From Ophiosphaerella korrae (taxonomy: Eukaryota > Ascomycota > Dothideomycetes > Pleosporales > Phaeosphaeriaceae): a DNA stretch of 11,788 nt. The notes beneath the pieces are model-generated. The model was given only the letters and a program-made list of their open reading frames with translations. It searched no databases and was not told the DNA's origin. The DNA is taken from the NCBI GenBank assembly GCA_028456385.1, contig JALNQF010000886.1:1-11788 (forward strand). Reading direction: 5' to 3'. Numbering within the stretch: the stretch's first letter is position 1; each line of letters opens with the position of its first letter. Position numbers and translations under genes: made by a program. Positions 1 through 7,940 of the stretch are shown here, in pieces.

Positions 1-201
1 ATAATTCCTAAGAGCTTTTAGATACTTTACTATATTAATTTCTATAATTAATATTAGTACCTATATACTAAACTCTTTTAGGTTTAGGTATTTACTCTAG
101 AGTTTAAAAGCTACTAAGCTTAAGTTACTCTATATAGATTCTATATAGTTTACTAGCTAAGCTTACTACTTATATAAGATTTACTTCTTATTCTACTAAA
201 A

Positions 202-217
202 TAGCTAGCTAGCTAGC
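202..217. repeat. TAGC x4 simple repeat
   Basis: Four TAGC units, followed by another CTAGC, in the linker after copia integrase. TAGC is over-represented throughout 1-3300, so this is probably the extreme of a compositional bias rather than a functional site. Confidence 0.8.
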
Positions 218-444
218 CTAGCTTTTAGTATTATATAGAGCTCTACTCTTTAGATTTTACTCTAGGTACTTACTTTACTAGTAGTATTCTAGGATTTAAG
301 CTACTTTGTAGAGCTAGTTATATATATTATCTTAGGTCTTTTTTACGTTACGTATTACGTCTTTATATAATATATTAATAAGTTTTTAAATCTTTAGCTT
401 TAAAAGCTTTTAATAAGCTTTACTCTTTTTATTATAGAAGAGCT

Positions 445-572
445 ACTTATTAAACGTTATATTACGTGTTATAATTACCTAATCTAATTCTAGAACTTAT
501 ATCTTATATATATTAGATACTCTATATCTTACTAGATATCTAATATAGCTCTAAGGGCTTATTTTAAAGCTT
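445..572 (-). other. copia post-integrase GY motif segment
   Basis: The minus strand reads SFKISPxSYIRYLVRY, then RVSNIYKI, then VIITRNITFN. In copia elements the integrase C-terminal region has a conserved 'K-[IL]-x-P-x-x-[YF]-x-G-Y-L-V-G-Y-x-S-x-N-x-Y-[RK]-[IV]-W ... V-I-x-[TS]-R-D-V-x-F-[DN]-E' block, which fits here. The two Gly have become Arg, Asp has become Asn, and Trp/Arg have become stops. This segment lies between integrase and RT, so the RT gene would begin a few hundred bases further left, outside the window. Confidence 0.8.
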
Positions 573-779
573 TTTTTATTACGCCTAGCTACTTACTCTT
601 TATTAAGTAGATATATATAGTAGCTATAAGTATATACTTTACTTTAATCTAGCTAAAAGTTTACTATAGTAGCTTTTACTTACTTAAGCTAATAGTATCT
701 AAAGTACTACCTAAACTAGCTATTAAGTACTATATTAGGGGCTTATATATTATAAGCGTAGCTTAGGCTTATATTATAT

Positions 780-1240
780 AGCTACGTAGCTACTTCTACT
801 ATCTCTAGCTAGAGCCTTTTTAGTAAGTTAGTACTTATCTTTATCTTAATTACTTTTATTATTATTTCTTAACTAGCTCTCTTAGCTCTTCTATTTAGCT
901 TATATATATATACTAGAGAGCTCTTAATTATAATCTTTTTTTATTTAGCTTAAATCTAGAAGCGTATTTTACTTCTCTATAAGAGCGTTACTACTTTATT
1001 ATCTTACTAAAGTATATATATATAAAGCTTATAGTATATTAGTAGTAGCTTTATAAAGCTTTTAAATACTTTTATTATTTTTTAGAGAGTTTTACTTTAT
1101 AACTAGTAGGTATAGAGCTTACTACTATACTTATACTTAAGTAGTATAGTTTAAACTTCTCTAAAGTAGCTAGTAGGTATATTAAATAGGTCTTACGCTA
1201 CTTACTAGTATAGGTATAAAGCTCTCTTTCTAAGCTACTT
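780..1240 (-). other. copia integrase catalytic core remnant
   Basis: Minus-strand translation gives VQTILL-like, then KLYTY, then an aspartate followed by Asn (1001-1003, ILxxDNKV), then SSLVYIYKLNRRAKRA (about 876-921). The last matches the copia hallmark 'S-x-P-Y-T-H-x-x-N-G-x-A-E-R-A'. The Glu of that motif is the third catalytic residue of the DDE triad and has become Lys (codon 883-881, GAG to AAG). The Asp at 1001-1003 is the likely second residue; I could not place the first Asp securely. LEIVEVATQLYNIS (near 800) matches the segment 'WPEIVxAAxYLxN' that follows the core. Inactive. Confidence 0.82.
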
Positions 1241-1254
1241 TAAGATAACTTACT

Positions 1255-1381
1255 TAGTATAAGCTATTAAGTAATACTTATACTTAATACGCACTATCCT
1301 ATTAATACGTACGTTTCTTACACTTATTACTAGCGCTTATAGTACTTCTAGTCTAAGATAACTAGCTCTAGCGTACTAAAG
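1255..1381 (-). other. copia pre-integrase zinc (HHCC) region
   Basis: Codons at 1381-1355 read L-*-Y-A-R-A-S-Y-L, matching the GAG_pre-integrase signature L-W-H-x-R-x-G-H-L with Trp to stop (TGG to TAG), both His to Tyr and Gly to Ser. About 27 codons later, YKYY (around 1276-1287) sits where the CxxC pair belongs. Together these would be the N-terminal zinc-binding domain of integrase. All four metal ligands now appear as Tyr, the predicted result of CAC/CAT to TAC/TAT and TGC/TGT to TAC/TAT. The match in spacing and in type of change makes this one of the firmest assignments in the copia segment. Confidence 0.85.
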
Positions 1382-1659
1382 CTCTTCTAAGTTACTTCTA
1401 GGTATTATACGCTATAAGTTAAGCTAGTAATTAACTTAATTACCTTAAGTTATACTTATAATAGTTAGATAAAACGTAATAGGCTTATATTTAATAAAAG
1501 TAAGATTATATTTACGTATTAGCGTCGCTAGTATAATACTCTCTACTAGCGTTCCTACTCTTAGAGTTACGTTAAAACCTTAATACTAGGCTCTAGCTTA
1601 CTATAATTAAGCTTTAGATACTATATTAATATAAAATCCTTTAACTACTACTACTTTAT

Positions 1660-1890
1660 AAAGTATAAGATTTTCTATATACTTACTATAAGCTCTATTT
1701 AGAGTATTTTTAAAGACTTAAGTACTTTTACTAAGTATTAGAAATACTTATATACTTACTTCTATATAACTTATACTTTTTACTTTTATAAAAGAGCCTA
1801 GTTCTATAAAACTTATTAAGTTAACTAAGTAAAAAGTAGCTCTATTATTAAGTATAGTACTTTTAGAGAGTAAGTAAGTATTAAAATCTA
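1660..1890 (-). other. copia retropepsin (aspartic protease) domain remnant
   Basis: The minus-strand frame reads TILNNRATFYLVN, with its core at 1829-1852. This is the copia protease signature L-D-[SN]-G-A-T-x-H-x-x-N with Asp changed to Asn, Gly to Arg and His to Tyr, all expected from G-to-A or C-to-T changes at RIP sites. About 60 codons downstream, LILYKVVVVKGFYINIVS (around 1622-1670) matches the usual 'VLYVPGFxxNIVS' segment that closes this domain in copia polyproteins. The catalytic Asp is gone, so the enzyme is dead. In a live element it would cut Gag-Pol into mature proteins inside the particle. Confidence 0.8.
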
Positions 1891-1907
1891 GCGTTAAGTA
1901 GGCTCTA

Positions 1908-1966
1908 GGTACTAGCTTAATAAGTTTACCTAAGTTAATAAGTATACCTAGGTTAATAAGTACTAT
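1908..1966 (-). repeat. three imperfect 18-bp tandem units in copia pol
   Basis: The motif TTAATAAGT followed by TTACCTAAG or TATACCTAGG-like sequence recurs three times in tandem. On the minus strand it is translated as repeats of roughly six residues (LINLGI, LINLGK, LIKLVP). It lies upstream of the protease motif, in the gag/protease linker. Such short in-frame repeats are common in low-complexity linkers. Confidence 0.6.
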
Positions 1967-2959
1967 ATTTAGCTAGCCTAAGTAGACTAGAGCCTTTAAT
2001 TTAACTAACTCTAAGCTAGCTTTAACTAGTTCCTATAAAAGACTAGCTTACTTTTAAGTTACTAAGGTTTTAACTACTATAAAGCGTAGCTTATCTAAAT
2101 AAGCTTATATTTTTACCTTTCTATTATTATCTATTTTAAATAGATTACTAGTAAGCACTACTTATATCTATCTATAATCTTATAGCTTCTAGTAGTAAGC
2201 TTAGCTATATAAGTAGTTATATTTTAAGTTAGTACTTAAGCTTAAACTTAGCTTAGATTCTCTAAATATTATAAATACACTAACTCTTTAATTAGTAGTT
2301 TAGAGCTTATACTCTTATAATAGAGCTAAGTAGATACTACTAATTTACTTTAGCGTAAGTACTTTTAAGCTAAGGACTAAGCTTTAGATTACTAATTAGC
2401 TTATTATCTAAGCCTAGTCTAGAGCTAGCTTTAGTATTAACGCCTTTAGAAAATCTTATACTATAAGCTTACCTATTACTTTTATAATATTATATATAAT
2501 TATACGCTAATATAGGTGTAGCTACTTATTATACTAAAGCTCTAGTAATTATTATCTTTAGTAAGCTTTTTATAGATAGGCTTAGTATTAAGCTTAAATA
2601 AGATTACTAGTACTAGTATTAGATAAAGCTTATAAGCTCTTTAGTATTTAAATAAGCTTTTATAATATAGCTTTATTATTTATAAATAGAGTTATTTTAG
2701 CTATTACTAGATAGCTTAGATTAACTATAGTATTTACCTAAGTACTTAGAGCTCTAAGGCGTACTATTTATAATACCTAGGTATCTTTTATAGCTTAGTA
2801 TTTCTCTATTATAAGCTTATAAGTAGCTACCTCTTCTACTATTACTAGGCTCTTTAGTTTAAGTTAAACTAGTTTATTAGTATAGATATTAGGGGCGTTA
2901 TTAGCTTCTAGATTAACTAGCTACTAGATACCTAGCTTAAAAGTATTATAATAGAGTTA

Positions 2960-3328
2960 TATAAACTATACTAGCTATTATAAGTACTTATTAAGTAAGG
3001 TAGTACTTCTATTAAGTAGAGTAATCTTACTATAAGATATTATAAGTGTTTAAGTAATAGATAAGATAAGATAAGATAAGATAAAAGTATACTAAGCTTA
3101 TAATCTCTTACTATAGTATATAAAATAGAACTATTAAGTAATTTTTAGTACTAAGCTTATAACTATTATAAGATATAAGCTTAAGAATAAGTAAGAGATA
3201 ATTATTAATTAAAGAGCTATCTAAGCTAAGCTACTTATATATAGTAGAGTAGCTTAAATAGCTTATATAGCTTACTTACTACTATAGGCTTATTTAAATT
3301 ATATAGAGTAAAGCTCTAACTTATAATA
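2960..3328 (-). repeat. probable copia 5' LTR plus leader
   Basis: Stretch between recognisable copia gag and the junction with the minus-strand gypsy copy. On the minus strand it starts TATTATAAGTTAGAGC, consistent with a TG-starting LTR after RIP, and it contains a short GATAA tandem array at 3060-3084. The inner end of the LTR cannot be placed, because the 3' LTR is not in the window for comparison and no clear primer binding site is visible. Only the outer boundary (3328) is well supported. Confidence 0.5.
3060..3084. repeat. GATAA pentanucleotide microsatellite, 5 units
   Basis: Five perfect GATAA units in the presumed copia LTR/leader. This is the only clean microsatellite of this size that I saw in the window. 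Its purity within heavily mutated DNA suggests it arose or was homogenised by slippage after most of the mutation, or simply contains no CA/TG target. Confidence 0.9.
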
Positions 3329-3902
3329 TAAACTTCTTTACTTTAGAGTTATATTCTTTCTAGTCTTTATACGCTTTCTCTATACTTATAACTAGTAAGT
3401 ATTTCTAAATAAACTTTTATTCTTTATTTTATTCTTTTATATCTATTATTATATAGCTATTATAGCTATATACTTTTAAGTAAGTATACTTAGTACTTCT
3501 TATATTAATTTATTTTTTATCTCTTTATAGTTCTTTAGAAGAAACTATAGTAGTTTCTTTATCTAGTACTAGTCCTTTAGCCTAGATTAATAGTATCTAG
3601 AGCTCTTCTCTTTCTTATTCTTCTATTAGTAAGCTTATTATATATACTATCTCTTTTAGCTATACTTTTATTCTTTCTTTTATTACTACTACTCTATTCT
3701 TTTATAAGAACTATCTTACTCTCTATTTACTAAAAAGATATATATAGTAGTTATCTTTATAATAAAAGGTCTAATAGAGTATTATATACTATATTTCTTT
3801 ACTCTTAGCTACTTTTTCTTAAAGTTTAGCTTATACTTTTAGTACTTTCTTCTTATTTTCTATTATCTTTAACTATATTTCTTTTTTAGGGTCTTTACTT
3901 CT

Positions 3903-3944
3903 ATAGTCTTTTATAAAGTATCTTAGTTTTCTATATTTATAATA
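3903..3944 (-). other. gag zinc knuckle 2, minus copy, Cys/His all Tyr
   Basis: Codons read YYKYRKLRYFIKDY, again C-x2-C-x4-H-x4-C with all four ligands as Tyr. It starts 69 bases after knuckle 1 in the same frame, the same spacing as in the plus-strand copy. Confidence 0.9.
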
Positions 3945-3971
3945 TACTATATCTTTTCTCTATTTTAAATA

Positions 3972-4013
3972 GTAATCTTTTACGTAGTAGCTTTTCTTAC
4001 TATAGTTAAAGTA
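3972..4013 (-). other. gag zinc knuckle 1, minus copy, Cys/His all Tyr
   Basis: Minus-strand codons read YFNYSKKSYYVKDY. This has the exact spacing of a CCHC knuckle, C-x2-C-x4-H-x4-C, with every metal ligand replaced by Tyr. TGC/TGT to TAC/TAT and CAC/CAT to TAC/TAT are the expected RIP changes. In a live element this motif binds genomic RNA for packaging. Confidence 0.9.
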
Positions 4014-4952
4014 TATAAAGTCTTTATTTTTTCTCTATTTCTTTCTATCTTTATTAGTATTAAAGATTATAGGATCTCTAGTATCTTAGTTTCTAGGTTA
4101 TTTTCTATACTTATTTTTCTTCTATTCTTAAAGATTATTATTAATTTATATTAACTATTATTTTAGAGCTTCTAGTATTCTTAGTTTTTTTATATAAATT
4201 ATTTTATATTAGATTTTTAAGTTTAATCTTTATTTAAAACGTAATATTAAAGCTAACTTATTTTATTCTATATTTAGGAATACTCTTCTTTTATATAAGC
4301 TTTTTAAGCTTTTCTTTAGCTTATTAGGTAATATCTATATCCTTAAATACTACTCTTATTTATTTAGTAAAGTATTTATAACTTTTAAAGATAGCTCTTA
4401 TTTTATCTTTCTATATTCTTAGAGTATATATTATATAGTCTATCTAGTAAAGCTTAAACTATCTTATTATATCTTCTTTAAAGTATATTCTAATATATAT
4501 TACCTTTTTATCTTCTCTATTAAAGTATAGTACCTATATATTAATTTAGAGTTATACTAAAGTAATAAAAAGTCTTAGTCTTTCTTATATTCTATTAAAC
4601 TTCTTAAGTATAAGTATCTTAGGTAGTTTCTTTATTATACTTATCTCTAGTTTTTAAGTAATTTATTCTATCTAGTTTTATCTTTCTATAATAGCTTTAA
4701 TCTAGGCTTTATTCTATTTTATATAATCTTATAGTTTTTTATTCTATATTTCTAAGGCGTTAATTACTATCTTTATATCTTCTTTCTCTAAAATTAAGTT
4801 ATTTAGGTAATCCTTAATTACTTTCTATATAGTATTATCTAATTTATAACTACTTAGGAGTACTTTAACTTCTTTTTTAGTTAAACTTTCTACTATTATA
4901 TTAGCTAGAATATATACTACTTATACTTCTTTTAATAACTAAATTAGTAAAG

Positions 4953-5411
4953 TATAATATAGTTACTTATTATTAACTATAAGTAACTACTAAAAGTATT
5001 AGTAGATTAGAAAGTAATAACAAAAGCTTATATTATAATTAGTAATAACTATAAATAATAGTTAATTTATATATATAATATTAAGTATTAGTATTTTAGG
5101 TTAGAGATTAGATTACTAATACTATCTTAATAATACGCATTACTATTAACTATATACTTATACCTTCTTAGTAATTTATAGCTTTGTATTTACTAAGATT
5201 ATAAATTTATAAATTTATTACGTATTTACTTTATATCTTTATATTTACTAAAATCGCGAATTTATAAATTTATTATATATCTCTATTATAGTTAGTTTTA
5301 TAATTAAGTTTATTATCTTAAGAGTTATTACTTTACTCTTTTTATACTTTATTAGTAACTAAGCTTAGGTTAATTAGTTCTATCTCGATTTCTCTTATTA
5401 CTATTATAATA
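4953..5411 (-). repeat. 459-bp family-A LTR (5' LTR of minus copy)
   Basis: Aligns along its whole length with both LTRs of the plus-strand element and has exactly the same length. On the minus strand it starts TATTATAATAG at 5411 and ends ...TATATTATA at 4953, fitting former TG...CA ends. It contains the same internal 55-bp duplication (5166-5220 and 5221-5275). It is clearly more diverged from the plus-element LTRs than they are from each other. Confidence 0.92.
5166..5275 (-). repeat. two tandem 55-bp units inside LTR (minus copy)
   Basis: The unit begins TAATAAATTTATAAATT and continues ...TTAGTAAATA. The unit nearer the LTR start (5221-5275) retains TCGCGA, while the other (5166-5220) has the mutated form TTATAA at the same place. 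Confidence 0.8.
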
Positions 5412-5555
5412 TAGCTTATAATTAGGATACGTAATATAATCCCTTAATCTATTAAGTATATAGATAAGAATTAATTATAGATTAATAGATTAGTAATCTA
5501 TAATCTATAGTTACTAAGACTAGATATAAGTAATAGATTAATAGATTAGTAGTAG
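5412..5555. other. AT-rich spacer of unknown origin with hairpin
   Basis: No coding signal and no alignment to the family-A LTR. It contains a near-palindrome at 5476-5510 and a second copy of TAATAGATTAATAGATTAGTA at about 5530-5550. It may be the 5' half of a diverged LTR whose 3' part follows, or unrelated target DNA. Confidence 0.45.
5476..5510. repeat. 35-bp near-perfect inverted repeat
   Basis: Left arm TATAGATTAATAGATTA is followed, after a 2-base gap, by TAATCTATAATCTATA, its reverse complement apart from one extra base. DNA with few letters and little CA/TG easily forms such palindromes, so a role is not implied. Confidence 0.8.
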
Positions 5556-5758
5556 TATATAGTTAGTAGAAATACGTATTATTAAGATAGTATTAGTAAT
5601 TTAATTATTAACTACAAGTAATAATATATTAATATTATAAGATATCTTATTATTATTTATAGCCTATTACTTAATTATAAAATAAGCTTTTATTATTAAC
5701 TCTTAATCTACTAATACTCTCTAAAAAGTTACTTATAGTTAATAATAAGAGACCTATA
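5556..5758 (+). repeat. 3' part of a family-A-like LTR, plus orientation
   Basis: From TATATAGTTAGTA to about TAATAATAAGAGACCTATA it follows the 3' half of the family-A LTRs. Shared landmarks are ACGTATTATTAAGATAGTATTAGTAATTTA-like sequence, GATATCTT-ATTATTTATAG, and TAATCTACTAATA. The last 25 bases resemble the minus-copy LTR more than the plus-element LTRs. It ends in TATA, like the other LTRs. It stands head-to-head with the minus-strand LTR at 4953-5411. No attached internal region was recognised, so it is a truncated solo LTR or a target broken by the minus-copy insertion. Confidence 0.72.
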
Positions 5759-6392
5759 ATATTCTTTTTTAGCTTTATTATCTACTTTTATTATATAATA
5801 CTTTTAGGATCTCTAGCTACTTTTTTTCTTATCTACTACTTTTTTTAGTAATTACTATTTAGAACTTTTAGCTTATAAAAGTCTTTATATAACTTTATAT
5901 TTTTATATATTTTTATAGATCTTTTAAGTATCTATTCTACTTATTTTAGCTATAGTTTATAGTATTACTAGCTATTTTATAATATTATATAAGAAAGGTA
6001 TTTCTAAAGTATTTAGTATACTTAAGCCTATTTTTATCTTTTAGTATATAAATTCTAGGTTCTAAGAGCTTATCTATAGTAAGATAAAAGTTATAGACTC
6101 TAAATAGTAGTCTATAAATTCTTTTATATTTTCTTTAATTTCTTTTAGTAGCTACTATCTTAGTAGCTCTAGTTACTTTAAAAGAGTATCTACTACTATA
6201 TTTTTTTTCTTAGCTATATACTTTATATTAAATTCCTATATATTTAGAAAAGTAAGCTATCTTATAATTAAAGCTCTTAGGAAGTTACTAGGACTTTAAT
6301 TAAGTTAATCTATAAGCGTATAAGTATCTATTTCTACTATAAAATAAACTCTATAAATCTATAAATAGAATTTCTTAAGTACTAGTAGTATA
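5759..6392 (-). pseudogene. family-B gypsy pol fragment: RNase H end and downstream
   Basis: The minus-strand frame near the right end reads YFIVEIDTYTLID, then LN, SPSNFLRALIIR, LTFLNI, and at 6183-6234 EFNIKYIAKKKNIVVDTL. This matches the RNase H C-terminal region of a fungal gypsy group with 'FxVETDAxxLxxQLN...LPxALxxRWxAxxxxFDFxxxxxxGKKNxxADxLSR'. It differs clearly from the RNase H of family A, so it is a separate family. Left of about 6150 the frame presumably runs into the integrase N-terminal region, but I could not place its zinc ligands securely. Stops and Gly/Asp/Ala changes are RIP-type. The gene is split by the family-A insertion and resumes at 11594. Confidence 0.78.
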
Positions 6393-6397
6393 GATTT
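6393..6397. repeat. target site duplication GATTT, left copy
   Basis: Immediately precedes the 5' LTR and is identical to 11589-11593. Five bp is the usual duplication length for fungal gypsy integrases. Removing one copy together with the element restores the family-B RNase H frame. Confidence 0.85.
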
Positions 6398-6856
6398 TAT
6401 TATAATAGTAATAAGAGGAATCGAGATAGAACTAATAAGGCTAAGCTTAGCTATTAACAAAGTATAAGATAAGTAGAGTAATAACTTATAAGGTAATAAG
6501 ATTAATTAGAAAACTAACTATAATAAAGATATATAATAAATTCGTAAATTTATAATCTTAGTAAATATAAAGTTATAAAGTTATTAAGTAATAAATTTAT
6601 AAATTCGCGATTTTAGTAAAAACAAAGTAATAAAGCTACTAAGATAATATTACTATATAGTTAGTAATAATACGTATTATTAGGATAGTATTAGTAATTT
6701 AATCCTTTAACTATAGAACGCTAATACAAGATAATTATAAGATATCTTCTATTATTTATAGTTATTATAGATTATAATACAAGGTTTTATTATTACCTTG
6801 TAATCTACTAATAATATAGAGGTTATTAGGAAGTTAACCTTAGTAACTCTATTATA
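6398..6856 (+). repeat. 459-bp 5' LTR of plus-strand family-A element
   Basis: Starts TATTATAATAG and ends CTATTATA, fitting former TG...CA termini. No obvious tRNA primer binding site follows: the next bases are CCTTACTAATTTAG, a sequence conserved in the minus copy (CTTTACTAATTTAG), with no TGG or a RIP product of it at the LTR edge. Priming may be by another tRNA fragment or by self-priming; the sequence does not settle this. Confidence 0.93.
6534..6643 (+). repeat. two tandem 55-bp units inside 5' LTR
   Basis: Units 6534-6588 and 6589-6643 both run from TAATAAATT to ...AG. In this LTR the second unit keeps AATTCGCGA and the first has AATTCGTAAATTTATAA. In the 3' LTR the first unit keeps CGCGA instead. 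Confidence 0.82.
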
Positions 6857-7829
6857 CCTTACTAATTTAGTTATTATAAGAAGTAAAGTATAAGTAGCGT
6901 ATAGTCTAGCTAATATAATAGTAGAAAGTATAACTAAATAAATAGCTAAAGTACCTAAGAGTAGTTATAAATTAGATAGTATAGTATAAGAAATAATTAA
7001 AGATTATATAAATAATCTAATCTTAGATAAAGAAGATATAAAGATAGTAATTAATACTTTAGAAATATAGAATAAAGAACTATAAGACTCTATAAAGTAA
7101 AATAAAGTATAAATTAAAGCTATTATTAAAGGTTAGAACTAAATAGAACTAATTACCTAAAGACTAAAGATAAGTATAATAAAGAAACTACTTAAGATAC
7201 TTATTCTTAAAAAGTTTAATAGAATAAAAGAGAAACTAAGACCTTTTATAGTATTAGTATAACTTTAGATAGATATATAAGTACTATACTTTAATATAGA
7301 AGAAAAGAAAGTAATATATATTAGAATATATTTTAAAGAAGATATAATAAGATAGTTTAAACCTTACTAGATAGACTATATAATATACGCTCTAATAATA
7401 TAGAAGGATAAAACTAGAGCTATTTTTAGAAGTTATAAATACTTTACTAGATAAATAAGAGTAGTATTTAGGGATATAAATATTACCTAATAAGTAGAAG
7501 AAAAACTTAAAAGGCTTATATAAAGTAAAAGTATTCCTAAATATATATTATAGTTTAAATAACTATTATAAAATATAGAATAGAATAAATTAGCTTTAAT
7601 ATTATAATTTAAATAAAGACTAAATATAAAAATTTAATATAAAATAATTTATATAGAAAAACCTAAGATACTAGAAGCTTTAAAGTAATAAGTAATATAA
7701 ATTAATAATAATCTTTAAGAATAAAAAAAGAATAAGTATAGTAGCTAACTTAGAAACTAGGATATTAGAGACCCTATAATCCTTAATACTAATAAAGATA
7801 GAAAGAAAAAGAAGAATAAAGACTTTATA

Positions 7830-7871
7830 TACTTTAACTATAGTAAGAAAGGCTACTATATAAAAGACTAC
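7830..7871 (+). other. gag zinc knuckle 1, plus copy, Cys/His all Tyr
   Basis: Codons read YFNYSKKGYYIKDY: C-x2-C-x4-H-x4-C spacing with all four ligands now Tyr. Compared with the minus copy (YFNYSKKSYYVKDY), Gly is kept here but Ser there, and Ile/Val differs. The two copies were therefore mutated independently yet lost the same ligands. Confidence 0.92.
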
Positions 7872-7898
7872 TAGTTATAAAAGAGAAAGGATATAGTA

Positions 7899-7940
7899 TA
7901 TTATAAGTATAGAAAACTAAGATACTTTATAAAAGATTAT
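7899..7940 (+). other. gag zinc knuckle 2, plus copy, Cys/His all Tyr
   Basis: Codons read YYKYRKLRYFIKDY, a second C-x2-C-x4-H-x4-C knuckle with every ligand as Tyr. Tandem knuckles are common in fungal gypsy Gag. Confidence 0.92.

Larger units (their letters stand above)
1..2950 (-). pseudogene. copia gag-pol polyprotein, stop-riddled and partial
   Basis: Degenerate gag-pol reading frame of the copia element. Codons begin at positions equal to 1 modulo 3, reading leftwards. The same frame is occupied by gag-like sequence near 2905, the protease motif near 1850, the zinc region at 1381, the integrase NG-RR-AK-R motif near 890 and the post-integrase GY motif near 520, so there is no net frameshift over about 2.4 kb. 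Damage is almost entirely substitutions: TAA/TAG where Gln or Trp is expected, Tyr for His/Cys, Ser/Arg for Gly, Lys for Glu. No ATG start survives, so the right limit is approximate. The gag part (about 2200-2950) shows no motif I can name, and no CCHC knuckle was found in it. Not expressible as it stands. Confidence 0.82.
1..3328 (-). mobile_element. RIP-degraded Ty1/copia retrotransposon, 5' part, cut by window edge
   Basis: Minus-strand LTR retrotransposon identified from domain order: gag, then protease, then integrase, with no reverse transcriptase before integrase. That order is diagnostic of copia rather than gypsy. Its right limit is set at 3328 because homology between the two family-A gypsy copies stops there. 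Read from 3328 leftwards, the minus strand begins TATTATAAG, which fits an LTR start of TGTTATAAG after TG-to-TA mutation. RT, RNase H and the 3' LTR must lie left of position 1. CA and TG are nearly absent, but the segment keeps more G and C (many AGCT and TAGC) than the neighbouring gypsy DNA, probably reflecting a different starting composition. Confidence 0.85.
3329..4914 (-). pseudogene. family-A gypsy gag and start of pol, minus copy
   Basis: Reverse-complement counterpart of the gag pseudogene at 6894-8167 and the first part of pol. The N-terminal gag region near 4914 and the zinc knuckles near 4013 are in different frames. The cause is a 32-bp deletion at 4268/4269 plus about 3 bp gained elsewhere. 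From the first knuckle (4013) to the pol-proximal segment at 3362 the distance is 651 bases, a multiple of three. Gag and pol were therefore in one frame in this copy, which suggests an ancestral fused Gag-Pol. Stops occur throughout, mostly TAA/TAG where Gln or Trp is expected. The gene is broken at 3328 by the copia insertion, before the protease. Confidence 0.83.
3329..5411 (-). mobile_element. family-A Ty3/gypsy element, minus-strand copy, 5' part, interrupted by copia
   Basis: 5' LTR at 4953-5411, followed leftwards by leader, gag with two zinc knuckles and the start of pol. The sequence aligns by eye, as reverse complement, with the plus-strand family-A element from 6398 to about 8535. 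Homology ends abruptly at 3327-3329, where the copia LTR begins. Relative to the plus-strand copy it lacks 32 bp in gag and differs by 2 bp in an A-rich run. The remainder of this element is expected on the far side of the copia insertion, left of the window. Sequence just outside the LTR start is TAGCT (5412-5416), the candidate target duplication. Confidence 0.88.

Noticed and set aside
3060..3084. GATAA array as the 3' tail of a LINE
   Set aside because: The adjacent coding remnants are copia gag and pol on the minus strand, so the array lies in a copia LTR or leader.
5476..5510. Inverted repeat as a terminator, origin or regulatory hairpin
   Set aside because: In such CA/TG-poor, AT-rich DNA palindromes arise easily, and nothing around it points to a function.
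5850..6000. HHCC integrase zinc finger in the family-B fragment
   Set aside because: A vaguely matching Tyr-containing segment exists, but spacing and residues do not fit all ligands in one frame.
6393..6404. LTR start at 6401 (TATAATAG, the exact inverse of the CTATTATA end) instead of 6398
   Set aside because: Only a start at 6398 gives matching target duplications (GATTT) on both sides, and all three LTRs share the extra TAT.
6857..6872. tRNA primer binding site after the 5' LTR
   Set aside because: The bases CCTTACTAATTTAG do not begin with TGG or a RIP product of it and match no tRNA 3' end that I recognise.
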